A DNA stretch of 64,000 nucleotides from Ditibartonella apihabitans. Its GTDB lineage: Bacteria > Pseudomonadota > Alphaproteobacteria > Rhizobiales > Rhizobiaceae. Location: the NCBI RefSeq assembly GCF_002007485.1, contig NZ_CP015820.1:620001-684000 (forward strand). The letters run 5' to 3'. Shown piece after piece: positions 29,454 to 37,980 of the stretch. The notes beneath the pieces are model-generated. The model was not told the DNA's origin. It did no database searches and was given only the letters and a program-made list of their open reading frames with translations. A program made the position numbers and the translations under genes. How positions within the stretch are numbered: the first letter of the stretch is position 1; every line of letters starts with the position of its first letter.

Positions 29454-29876
29454 ATGGCTAGACCAGACCATAGTCATAACTGGGCCTCTCGCCTCTCTCC
29501 AAGTTTGAATGAAATAGATTCTATTGCCCGAAATTCTTTTGCCAATTTGCCGTCAAAATTTCGGGTTCTTTGTAAGGACCTTGTTATAAGTGTCACGGAT
29601 TTTCCTGATGACCAGATGATGGATGATATGGGACTTGAATCTCCGTTCGAGCTTTTGGGCTTGTTTGAAGGACAAGGCATTAGCGAGCGGTTTTCTCTGA
29701 ATACTGGCAATGAAACGAACCGGATTACATTGTTCAGGCGACCAATTCTTGATTATTGGTCTGAAAATGATGAAGCACTAGGCGATATTGTAACCCATGT
29801 TCTTATTCAGGAAATCGGCCGTAACTTCGGTTTGTCGGACGACACATTGGATGAAATAGAAGAAGCTGTCGAATAA
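29454..29876 (+). CDS. Zincin-like metallopeptidase family protein with degenerate active site
   Basis: 140-aa protein of the DUF1025-type zincin family common in alphaproteobacteria, recognisable by FRVLCKDLVISVTDFPDD (about 36-53), SPFELLGLFEG (63-73) and the block THVLIQEIGRNFGLSDD (114-130). In the family this block is normally H-E-I-G-H-H; here the ligand positions read Q119, R123 and N124, with only E120 kept, so zinc binding and catalysis should be lost. The reading frame is intact and family-like throughout, so it may have a non-catalytic role or be drifting. ATG 29454 has GGAG about 14 bases upstream, wider than usual. Confidence 0.8.
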   Translation: MARPDHSHNWASRLSPSLNEIDSIARNSFANLPSKFRVLCKDLVISVTDFPDDQMMDDMGLESPFELLGLFEGQGISERFSLNTGNETNRITLFRRPILDYWSENDEALGDIVTHVLIQEIGRNFGLSDDTLDEIEEAVE

Positions 29877-30179
29877 GATCGAATTACAAAGTAACGATCA
29901 TCGTTTTCTTGGCTTATTCACATTTGCTGCAACAGGTTTTTCCGGTATTTCCCGATTGTTATTTTCTTTAACGCTCACTCATTTCCATATCATTACCAAG
30001 CGTAAAACGCGGACAGAGTTTTGAGAACTGTTTTATTCAAAAATTTTCCGGCCAATCGCCACAAAGTCGGGAAAACATTGTTGTTCACCAAGGCGGTTCG
30101 CAATCAATCCTCTGAAATAAATGGTTATGAAAATGAGTAGAGGGGCGCTCGTTGCTTTTATGAACAATTTTACATCGGT
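29877..30179. other. Non-coding gap between two convergent genes
   Basis: 303 bases downstream of both the zincin-like gene and the SGNH-like gene. I see no ORF, clear terminator or repeat. Confidence 0.35.
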
Positions 30180-31244
30180 CTATTGAACCGTCGAAAAATT
30201 GTCGGCACGCCCTGCATGTTTACCGTTTCGTGGAACCCAGGAATCTTCATCTTTCAGAGTTTTCGGGTTGTCAGGATCACCAAGAAGACCATTATTCTGT
30301 CCCGCCATGTCATAAAAGCCGACAGGTGCAATCCGGTCGACATCGCGTGGTAAAACAGAAATAACAGGTCCGTTCGGATCGACTTTGATATTGTCCTTGT
30401 CATCCTTGGAATTCAAATTGAAAATGCCGTCCAACGGTTTTTCAAGGTAGAAAGCGAGTTTCTTTTTTCCCGCAGTGGTAAAATTTATCCCGTCATTGGC
30501 GCGCAATCGGGCTGTCTGTCCGTTTACATCGTAACCGGAAAGCGCGAAATTTCCCTGTTCATCAACAAAACCTTCCCATACATCGATAAAATGTCCGCCA
30601 GCTGCTTCCACCTGTTGCTTATAAAGTCTGTTGAAAGAAGCTATTGCAATACTCAAGTCGCGATCTTTGAAAGACGGGTTGCCTAACCATAAGAACGGTT
30701 TGCCTGTTTGCTTGAGAGCATTTGTAAGTGCGGTAATCCGTTGACGATAATTGTCTTTCCATTCGCTGGCGTTGACATCGATGGTTTCGCCATTGGTTTT
30801 GATAGGTTGATCATCATTTGCACCAAGTGCCATGACAATGACATCCGGCTTTTCTTTTGCTATGAGCTTCGGAATATTATCTATCCAATTATAGTGGTTG
30901 TCGCGAACGAGACCGGATGACAGATTTGTTGAAATCAAAACAACAATATCGGAATTTTCTGCGTAAAGCTGGCTTAATCCGTCACCGGCAGCATTGGCGA
31001 CGAAATCCCCTATCACCAGAATGCGTTTCGCGTTCTGTGCCTTCTGGTTGGCTTTTTGCTGTGCAGGCGTTTTGGTAACGCGTTTTTTCTTCACCGGCGG
31101 TGGTGCCGGTGGATAGACCGGCTGCACTTCCTGTTTGCGCCCGAAGATAATATCAAAAATATTTCTTGCATCTGCGACTGCCGGTGCAAATGCCAATACA
31201 ATGACTGGAAACAGAAAGAGGCCAAAACGTACAAGTCTTTTCAT
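30180..31244 (-). CDS. DUF459 / SGNH-like secreted protein
   Basis: Exported protein with an SGNH-hydrolase-like fold (DUF459). From ATG 31244 it is 354 aa: signal peptide (hydrophobic core about 6-22, cleavage near ADA), Pro/Lys-rich linker, then the fold with ILVIGDFVANAAGDGL (about 75-90), ALGANDDQP (about 140-148) and NDGINFTTAGKKKLA (about 250-264, where SGNH enzymes have DxxH). The usual nucleophile block GDS is GDF and the block-V His is missing, so classical esterase activity is doubtful. It starts 16 bases after the MltB-type gene and is probably in one operon with it. Confidence 0.8.
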   Translation of the reverse strand: MKRLVRFGLFLFPVIVLAFAPAVADARNIFDIIFGRKQEVQPVYPPAPPPVKKKRVTKTPAQQKANQKAQNAKRILVIGDFVANAAGDGLSQLYAENSDIVVLISTNLSSGLVRDNHYNWIDNIPKLIAKEKPDVIVMALGANDDQPIKTNGETIDVNASEWKDNYRQRITALTNALKQTGKPFLWLGNPSFKDRDLSIAIASFNRLYKQQVEAAGGHFIDVWEGFVDEQGNFALSGYDVNGQTARLRANDGINFTTAGKKKLAFYLEKPLDGIFNLNSKDDKDNIKVDPNGPVISVLPRDVDRIAPVGFYDMAGQNNGLLGDPDNPKTLKDEDSWVPRNGKHAGRADNFSTVQ

Positions 31245-31260
31245 CAACAATTTTCCGGAA

Positions 31261-32517
31261 TTAACGGCTACGAAGAATTGTCAATAATTCACGGCTCGGA
31301 TTTCCATCAACGGGCAAACCATTGCGACTTTGATAAGTCTCGATCGCTTTTTTGGTTACCTCTCCGTTTTTACCGTCGATATTGCCGTGATAGTACCCCA
31401 TTTTATTCAGTCTCGTTTGTAGTTCCTGACGTTCCTGGATATTGAGTGGAGAAAACGGTCTGTTCCAATCTTTGACCAATCCCGGACGGCCGGCAATGCG
31501 GTCGGAAAGTAGACCAACAGCCAAAGCATAACGGTCGGCACTATTGTACCGCTTTATGACAAAGAAATTTTTTGTAACCAGAAATACAGGTCCCTTCCGG
31601 CCATCAGGTAATTTCAGATTTGCTTTATCGGAAGGGTAGGGGAAGGGTTTGCCATTCGCCCGCTTTACACCCATTTTCGTCCATTCGGAAAGCGGCAACG
31701 AGCCCGGGGGGAATTTACCATTTTCAGGAAGGAGAACTTCATAGCCCCAAGGACGCCCCTCTTGCCAACCATTTTTCTTCAAAAGATTGGCCGCCGTTGC
31801 CAGAGCATCAGGAACCGACGTCCAGATATCGCGCTTTCCATCCCCATCCATATCAACAGCGTAGATCAGGTAACTTGTCGGAATGAATTGTGTGTGCCCG
31901 AGTGCTCCCGCCCATGAACCTTGTAAATGGGCGCGATCAATATCGCCGGACTGAAGAATTTTCATAGCAGCAATAAGCTGCGTTTGCGCATATTTTGCTC
32001 TGCGTTTGTCACCATATCCGAGGGTAGCAAGCGATCGAATGGCATCGCGCATAGCAGTGTCTCGATCCATTGCTTCACCGAAATCGGATTCAATTGACCA
32101 TATTGCCAAAAGTATATTGCGATCGACGCCGAAACGTTTTTCAATTGCACCAAGCCACTTTGCCCATTTTTTCCCATGGGCACGACCGGTTGCAATCGCA
32201 TTGTCCTGCACCCGATTGTCAAAATAATTCCATGTCGGATCGGTAAACTCGGGTTGATAAGCTGCTTTTTTCAAGACTTCCGGATCCGGAGAATCAACCC
32301 CCTTGAAAGCGAGATTGAAAGTTGCAGGCGTAATGCCGGCGTTCAAAGCAGTTGTTTTGAAGGCAGCAATCCAGCGCCTAAAGGCAATATCCGAACCGTT
32401 TGCCAAAACAGGCAAAGAACAAAATGCACCGATGAAACATGCGCCGCCGAAAACTGCAAACCGTCTGGTTATCCGGCTATCGGTTATTTGAGGGAAACTA
32501 TTTGTTTTTATTTTCAT
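31261..32517 (-). CDS. Lytic murein transglycosylase (MltB family) with peptidoglycan-binding domain
   Basis: Cleaves the MurNAc-GlcNAc bond in peptidoglycan to form 1,6-anhydro ends. ATG 32517 (GGAG just upstream) gives 418 aa: basic n-region plus a hydrophobic export signal (about 18-40), MltB/SLT domain (about 45-340) with catalytic Glu in LAIWSIESDFG (about 130-140), and a C-terminal peptidoglycan-binding domain (about 350-415: LQTRLNKMGYYHGNIDGKNG). Divergent from galU; co-directional with the DUF459 gene. Confidence 0.92.
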   Translation of the reverse strand: MKIKTNSFPQITDSRITRRFAVFGGACFIGAFCSLPVLANGSDIAFRRWIAAFKTTALNAGITPATFNLAFKGVDSPDPEVLKKAAYQPEFTDPTWNYFDNRVQDNAIATGRAHGKKWAKWLGAIEKRFGVDRNILLAIWSIESDFGEAMDRDTAMRDAIRSLATLGYGDKRRAKYAQTQLIAAMKILQSGDIDRAHLQGSWAGALGHTQFIPTSYLIYAVDMDGDGKRDIWTSVPDALATAANLLKKNGWQEGRPWGYEVLLPENGKFPPGSLPLSEWTKMGVKRANGKPFPYPSDKANLKLPDGRKGPVFLVTKNFFVIKRYNSADRYALAVGLLSDRIAGRPGLVKDWNRPFSPLNIQERQELQTRLNKMGYYHGNIDGKNGEVTKKAIETYQSRNGLPVDGNPSRELLTILRSR

Positions 32518-32812
32518 CTGTGCTCCGCCTGATAAAAGCAACAATTCAATTAAAAATGCCTCATCCCCATATTAAACCGGTTTTCCGAATTTTTTGAATA
32601 TTTTATCGTAATTTTTAATGAAGTTGATAAAATCCGGAAAATAGCATTCCTGTTGTGAAATTGACTATTTATTTAGCCTTTGGACAGTAAAATGTCATCA
32701 CTTAAGATTGCAGCTTGCGAAAAAAGATGATGAGAGAAAACCTAATTTTGTCACCTTTCGCATTATACAATGAAAAACGTTGAATTAAACGGAATAAATT
32801 CGGGAGAGCAGT
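32518..32812. promoter_or_regulatory. Divergent promoter region mltB-type gene / galU
   Basis: 295 bases between divergent starts, AT-rich at 32570-32660. It must contain promoters for both directions, but no box stands out enough to place them. GGGAG just before 32813 is the galU ribosome site. Confidence 0.4.
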
Positions 32813-33694
32813 TTGAAAAAAATCCGTAAAGCAGTCTTCCCCGTGGCGGGACTTGGAACACGTTTCTTACCGGCAACCAAAACAGTTCCGAAGGAAATGC
32901 TCACCGTTGTTGACAAGCCTGTTATTCAATATGTAGTCGACGAAGCCCGCGAAGCCGGAATTGAACACCTGATTTTCGTAACGGGGCGCAATAAAGCGGT
33001 TATCGAGGATTATTTCGACGCGCAGGTCGAGCTTTATACGACGCTTGCCGAACGTGGAAAAAAGGAAGAGTTGGCTCATCTCAAGGATTTACAGCCACAA
33101 CCGGGCACAACATCCTTTACCCGTCAACAGCAACCTTTAGGGTTAGGGCACGCAGTTTGGTGTGCACGCGAACTTGTTGGAAATGAGCCCTTTGCTCTTC
33201 TCTTGCCGGATATGGTCATGCAGGCAGAAAAAGGGTGTCTTTCGGAAATGGTTCGCCTTTATGAGGCAACCGGCGGCAATATCGTTGCTGTTCAGGAATG
33301 CGATCCGGAAGAAGCGCATAAATACGGTATTGTTGGCAAAGGCAAAGCGGTCGCTCACGGCTTTGAAATAACCCAGATGGTGGAAAAACCGGCAAAAGGT
33401 ACGGCTCCTTCCAACCTCTATATTAACGGGCGATATATTTTGCAGCCGGAAATTTTCGATATTCTGTCACGGCAGGAAAAAGGCGCAGGCAACGAAATCC
33501 AGTTGACGGATGGTATGCGTTCACTTGCACAAGATCAGAAGTTTTATGGGTACCGCTTTGAAGGTACGACATATGATTGTGGCTCCAAAACCGGATTTAT
33601 CGAAGCAAATGTAGCATTTGCTCTTTCGCGAGACGATATGCGTGATAAGGTTCTTGGCCCGTTAACGACATTGATCGCGAATATAAAAAAATAA
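32813..33694 (+). CDS. galU: UTP-glucose-1-phosphate uridylyltransferase
   Basis: Makes UDP-glucose from UTP and glucose-1-phosphate for envelope polysaccharides and glycolipids. Starts with TTG at 32813 (GGGAGAGCAG upstream; the nearby ATG at 32770 is out of frame). Signatures: [20 protein letters not shown] (9-28), [23 protein letters not shown] (about 109-131), and [14 protein letters not shown]. 293 aa is normal. It ends in a stem-loop that runs into the kdsD start. Confidence 0.95.
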   Translation: MKKIRKAVFPVAGLGTRFLPATKTVPKEMLTVVDKPVIQYVVDEAREAGIEHLIFVTGRNKAVIEDYFDAQVELYTTLAERGKKEELAHLKDLQPQPGTTSFTRQQQPLGLGHAVWCARELVGNEPFALLLPDMVMQAEKGCLSEMVRLYEATGGNIVAVQECDPEEAHKYGIVGKGKAVAHGFEITQMVEKPAKGTAPSNLYINGRYILQPEIFDILSRQEKGAGNEIQLTDGMRSLAQDQKFYGYRFEGTTYDCGSKTGFIEANVAFALSRDDMRDKVLGPLTTLIANIKK

Positions 33695-33710
33695 AACAGA
33701 GTAGACGTTA

Positions 33711-33738
33711 GACCCGATTTGCTTTATCAAATCGGGTC
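33711..33738 (+). terminator. Stem-loop between galU and kdsD, abutting the kdsD start codon
   Basis: GACCCGATTT (33711-33720) pairs perfectly with AAATCGGGTC (33729-33738), loop GCTTTATC. The next base is the A of the kdsD ATG. It lacks a T-run, so it may be an attenuator or block ribosome access rather than a standard terminator. Confidence 0.6.
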
Positions 33739-34734
33739 ATGATGACAAATAAAACCCCTCATTTTTCTGCTGATGACGCAGTCAAATCTGCAAAACATAC
33801 CATTTCTATCGAGAGTGCAGGGCTTGAAGCCATAAAAAAAGCTTTGGAAGATGGCCTTTCCAAGCCTTTTGCCGAAGCGGTTAAAAGCATTCTTCAATCC
33901 AAAGGTAGGGTCATTGTTACCGGACTCGGGAAGAGTGGCCATATTGGTACGAAAATAGCCGCAACTCTTGCCTCTACCGGAACACCGGCATTTTTTGTCC
34001 ATGCTGCGGAAGCAAACCATGGCGATCTGGGAATGATTGAGGTGGGGGATGTCATCCTTGCAATATCATGGTCGGGCGAGACTGTTGAACTTGGCGGAAT
34101 ATTGAATCATGCTGCCCGCTTCCGTATCCCCCTCATTGCGCTCACTTCCGGCGCAAATTCGGCTTTGGGGCAAGCAGCAGATATTTTATTACTCTTGCCA
34201 AAAGTGGAAGAAGCTTGCCCGCATGGCCTTGCTCCGACAACGTCTACCACAATGCAACTTGCAATGGGGGATGCATTAGCCGTTGCACTTCTCGAAATGC
34301 GCGGCTTTACCGCCAGCGATTTTAAAATTTTCCACCCTGGCGGTTCTCTCGGAGCAAATTTGAAGTTTATCCGTGATATTATGCATCGTGGCGACCGTAT
34401 TCCCATTGTCAAAAGCGGAACACCGATGAAAGATGCCATGCAAGTGCTTATTGAAAAACACTTTGGTTGTGTTGCAGTTGTCGATAGCGACGGCAATTTG
34501 GAAGGCATTGTCACAGACGGTGATCTTGCTCGAAATATCAATCGGGACCTTTCAAAACTTACGGTCAATGATGTTATGACAAAAGACCCCAAAACAGTCA
34601 CTCCCGATATGATGGTCGGTGCAGCAACTGCTTTGATCAACGATCATAAAATTGGCGCACTTCTGGTGGTTGAAAACAAAAAACCGGTTGGTCTTGTTCA
34701 TTTCCATGATTTGTTACGAATTGGCGCGATTTAA
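33739..34734 (+). CDS. kdsD: D-arabinose-5-phosphate isomerase (KdsD/KpsF)
   Basis: Interconverts ribulose-5-phosphate and arabinose-5-phosphate, the first step to Kdo for lipopolysaccharide. SIS domain (about 40-190): VIVTGLGKSGHIGTKIAATL (about 55-74), AEANHGDLGM (about 93-102), SWSGETVEL (about 113-121). Two CBS domains follow (about 215-330: FGCVAVVDSDGNLEGIVTDGDL). Length 331 aa is normal. No Shine-Dalgarno is seen: the 28 bases before ATG 33739 form a perfect hairpin. The second codon is also ATG (33742). Confidence 0.93.
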   Translation: MMTNKTPHFSADDAVKSAKHTISIESAGLEAIKKALEDGLSKPFAEAVKSILQSKGRVIVTGLGKSGHIGTKIAATLASTGTPAFFVHAAEANHGDLGMIEVGDVILAISWSGETVELGGILNHAARFRIPLIALTSGANSALGQAADILLLLPKVEEACPHGLAPTTSTTMQLAMGDALAVALLEMRGFTASDFKIFHPGGSLGANLKFIRDIMHRGDRIPIVKSGTPMKDAMQVLIEKHFGCVAVVDSDGNLEGIVTDGDLARNINRDLSKLTVNDVMTKDPKTVTPDMMVGAATALINDHKIGALLVVENKKPVGLVHFHDLLRIGAI

Positions 34735-34994
34735 AAATATTGTCACTACTTCAACTATAATTTTGTTGACTAATGAAAAGCATTAATTGATTTTATATAA
34801 TTAATAAATTTAAATTTTATTTATAACTTTACTTAGTTTGAAATATTTTTATCTATTTTGTCTTTTAATGACTTATTTTTATAAATTTTTATTTCGGAAA
34901 ATTGCTTTATTTGCAAATTGAGATTATCCTTCAATCCCCATGTCGAAGTCCGGTATGGGGCTAAGCATAAAAACTATTATGTGGAGGATTTTTG
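34735..34994. other. AT-rich island upstream of aldA
   Basis: Nearly pure AT from about 34740 to 34920, no ORF. GGAGG at 34983-34987 is the aldA ribosome site. Likely carries the aldA promoter. Confidence 0.45.
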
Positions 34995-36428
34995 ATGACA
35001 CCTGAACTTAATTTTATCGACGGGAAGCTTGTTGATTGCAAAGGATGCAACACGATTCCTGTTACCAATCCTTCAACTGATGAAGTTATTGGAGAAATTT
35101 ATGAAACGCCGAAGGGGGAAGTTGACAGGGCAGTTGCAGCAGCCAAAAAAGCGCAACCGGCATGGGAGAAATTACCGGCGATAGAACGCGCAAAATTTTT
35201 AAAACAGATTGCCCAGAAGGTGCGCGAGCATGCGGACGAGGTTGCAAACATTCTGGTGAGAGAACAGGGAAAAACCCAGGCACTTGCCAAGGTGGAAGCG
35301 AATTTTACTGCCGACTATATGGATTATATGGCAGGTTGGGCGCGCCGCATTGAAGGGGAAATTATCCCTTCGGACCGTCCGGGTGAAACCATTTTATTGA
35401 TGCGACAGGCGATCGGCGTTGTGGGCGGTATTTTGCCGTGGAATTTTCCGTTCTTCCTGATTGCCAGAAAAATGGCTCCAGCACTTCTTGTCGGCAATAC
35501 GATTGTCATCAAGCCAAGTGTCGAAACGCCGCTCAATGCTTCTATTTTTGCTAAAATCGTTGCCAATACAGATTTGCCGAAAGGCGTGTTCAATATGGTC
35601 TTCGGGCGTGGTTCGACCACCGGTCAGAATATTTGCGAAAATCCGGATGTAGGGCTTGTAAGCTTTACCGGTTCTGTCGATACCGGCGTTCGCATTATGT
35701 CTGCTGCGGCAAAGAACATTACCAAAGTCAATCTGGAACTCGGTGGTAAAGCACCGGCAATTGTTGCGAAAGATGCCGATCTTGACCTTGCGGTTCGTGC
35801 TATTCTTGCTTCACGTGTTATCAATACGGGACAGGTTTGTAACTGTGCAGAACGGGTTTATGTTGATAGAGCTGTCGAGGCCGAATTTCTCGAGCGAATG
35901 AGCAAAGCTATGAAAGCGGTACGCTATGGCAATCCGGAAAAAATGGCCGATGCCGATATGGGGCCGTTGATTAATCAAGCGGCCTTGTCTTCGGTTTCCG
36001 GTTTTGTTGACAGAGCCCTTAAAGAAGGCGCCGAATGTCTTGTTGGTGGTGAACCTGCTGACATAAAACAAGGTAACTTCTATGAGCCAACATTGCTTGC
36101 CCACTGCAAACAGAAAATGGAAATTGTCCAAAACGAGGTTTTCGGGCCAGTTTTGCCGGTCGTTGCATTTGATACAATTGATGACGCTATTGAAATGGCC
36201 AATGACACGATTTATGGCCTCACATCGTCGATCTATACAAAAGATCTTTCGACGGCCATGCGTGCATCAAACGAACTCCGTTTTGGAGAGACCTATATCA
36301 ATCGCGAAAATTTCGAAGCTATGCAAGGTTTCCATGCAGGAACTAAAAAATCAGGTATTGGTGGAGCCGACGGCAAGCATGGCATACTTGAATATACCCA
36401 TACCCATGTTGTTTATATACAGAACTAA
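34995..36428 (+). CDS. aldA: Lactaldehyde / glycolaldehyde dehydrogenase (AldA-like)
   Basis: NAD-dependent aldehyde dehydrogenase (477 aa) oxidising small hydroxyaldehydes. ATG 34995 has GGAGG 7 bases upstream. Catalytic Cys lies in NTGQVCNCAERVYVD (about 275-289), the sequence form seen in E. coli AldA; catalytic Glu is in LELGGKAPAIV (about 240-250), and the NAD fold has PWNFPFFLIARKMAPAL and FTGSVDTG. Substrate is inferred from similarity only. Monocistronic by position, with AT-rich DNA on both sides. Confidence 0.88.
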   Translation: MTPELNFIDGKLVDCKGCNTIPVTNPSTDEVIGEIYETPKGEVDRAVAAAKKAQPAWEKLPAIERAKFLKQIAQKVREHADEVANILVREQGKTQALAKVEANFTADYMDYMAGWARRIEGEIIPSDRPGETILLMRQAIGVVGGILPWNFPFFLIARKMAPALLVGNTIVIKPSVETPLNASIFAKIVANTDLPKGVFNMVFGRGSTTGQNICENPDVGLVSFTGSVDTGVRIMSAAAKNITKVNLELGGKAPAIVAKDADLDLAVRAILASRVINTGQVCNCAERVYVDRAVEAEFLERMSKAMKAVRYGNPEKMADADMGPLINQAALSSVSGFVDRALKEGAECLVGGEPADIKQGNFYEPTLLAHCKQKMEIVQNEVFGPVLPVVAFDTIDDAIEMANDTIYGLTSSIYTKDLSTAMRASNELRFGETYINRENFEAMQGFHAGTKKSGIGGADGKHGILEYTHTHVVYIQN

Positions 36429-36457
36429 ATAACGGATAAATTCAAGTTTTAGCATCA

Positions 36458-36486
36458 TTGGAAGCAACCAAGAGCGTTGCTTCCAA
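36458..36486 (+). terminator. Stem-loop after aldA
   Basis: TTGGAAGCAAC (36458-36468) pairs with GTTGCTTCCAA (36476-36486), loop CAAGAGC. The tail is TAAAAAATAA rather than Ts, so a 3'-end stabiliser is as likely as a terminator. Confidence 0.55.
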
Positions 36487-36799
36487 TAAAAAATAATATA
36501 TTTAAAAAATATAAAATTTATTTATTATGAAAATTTATCGCATTGAAAATAATTTTTCGAATAAAATTTTAATGGACGTATATTATTATAAAACAGAATA
36601 GATATAAAACGATATTTATTTTATATTTATACAATTGAATTTTATGACGTTTTTCAAACTAAATAGGATTTTTTTCTAATTAAAATGAAAAATAGATATA
36701 TATATTTTATTCAATTGTTGCTAGAAGTAATAATTATCCCTGTATTTCTTTTAAAGAAAAGGGGTAAATAAAGCGACCATATAAAAAGGACAGTTCATA
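36487..36799. other. AT-rich island upstream of the M24 peptidase-dpp cluster
   Basis: About 300 bases of very AT-rich DNA with frequent TA steps and no ORF. AAGGA at about 36786 is the ribosome site of the TTG-started peptidase gene. Confidence 0.45.
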
Positions 36800-37924
36800 T
36801 TGCTCAGGCCGCAACCAATTGCCGATAAAGAACGGCTAACGCGTATCCGTCGTTTGCGTGAAAGAATGGCGGCTAAAAATGTTGATGCGGTTTTTTTGGG
36901 GGCAACATCCAATTTACGATATTTTACCGGTCTTGAATGGGGTATGAGCGAGCGACTGTGCGGTGTACTGATCTCTCATGACAAATTGACCTATATTGTT
37001 CCGGCATTTGAACATTCGAGATTGGAAGAACTGCCGCATTTGTCGGGAGATATTGTCGTCTGGCAGGAAGACGAAAGCCCATTCGACAAAATAACCAGAC
37101 TTTTGCATCCGAAAGGCATATTGGCTGTCGATGAAGCAATTCCCGCGAATTTCTTTCTCGCTCTGGCATCTTTGATCGGTCAATCCCGTTTAACCGGTGC
37201 CAATCAATTCACGACGACTTTGCGGATGGAAAAATCCGAAAACGAAATTGCACTCATCCAATATGCGATGGATGTTACTTTGGAAGTGCAAAAACATGTG
37301 CGTGATTTTTTGCGTCCAGGAATTTCTTCATACGAGGTTATAAAGTTTATTGATGAAGCCCATCGCAAGCTTTGCGGAAATGGTTCGAGCTTTGCAATAG
37401 TTTCATTTGGCAAGGCCACTTCGATACCTCATGGCGTTGAAAGCGAACAAATATTGCAAAAACAGGATCCTGTGCTGATTGATATAGGCACAACAGTAGA
37501 AGGATATCATTCCGATATTACACGAACCTATATGATTGGTGATGTGGCGGACGATTTCGCTAAAAAATGGGATATAGAAAAGCAATTGCAAAATATTGTT
37601 TTTGATGCCTGCAAAGTTGGCGGTCGTGCGGCAGATGTGGACAATGCCGGACGAAAAGCGTTGGAAATGTTCGATCTGGGGCCGAATTATCGACTGCCGG
37701 GGATACCTCATCGCATTGGCCATGGCCTTGGTCTTGATATTCATGAAGAGCCTTATGTTTCCCGTCATGACAACACTATTTTGAAGCCGGGTATGTGCTT
37801 TTCCGACGAGCCGACCCTTATCTTCCCGGGTAAGCTCGGTATCCGTCTGGAAGACGCGATCTATATGACAAAAGACGGGCCGAAGTGGTTTACGCAACCG
37901 GCACTTAGCCCTGTCGCTGTTTAA
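36800..37924 (+). CDS. M24 family metallopeptidase (Xaa-Pro aminopeptidase/dipeptidase type)
   Basis: Cytoplasmic two-metal peptidase removing residues before proline or splitting Xaa-Pro dipeptides. Creatinase N-domain about 15-135; pita-bread catalytic domain about 145-370 with metal ligands in DIGTTVEGYHSDITRTY (about 229-245), GIPHRIGHGLGLDIHEEP (about 299-316), DEPTLIFPG and RLEDAIYM. TTG 36800 with AAGGA upstream is the start; no ATG fits. 374 aa is typical. The next gene, dppA, starts 56 bases downstream, so imported peptides could be cleaved by this enzyme in one regulon. Confidence 0.9.
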   Translation: MLRPQPIADKERLTRIRRLRERMAAKNVDAVFLGATSNLRYFTGLEWGMSERLCGVLISHDKLTYIVPAFEHSRLEELPHLSGDIVVWQEDESPFDKITRLLHPKGILAVDEAIPANFFLALASLIGQSRLTGANQFTTTLRMEKSENEIALIQYAMDVTLEVQKHVRDFLRPGISSYEVIKFIDEAHRKLCGNGSSFAIVSFGKATSIPHGVESEQILQKQDPVLIDIGTTVEGYHSDITRTYMIGDVADDFAKKWDIEKQLQNIVFDACKVGGRAADVDNAGRKALEMFDLGPNYRLPGIPHRIGHGLGLDIHEEPYVSRHDNTILKPGMCFSDEPTLIFPGKLGIRLEDAIYMTKDGPKWFTQPALSPVAV

Positions 37925-37980
37925 TGCCGGTATTGGATTTCGATAGTAGAACGAACACGCGAAAAGAGAGAGGAACCATT

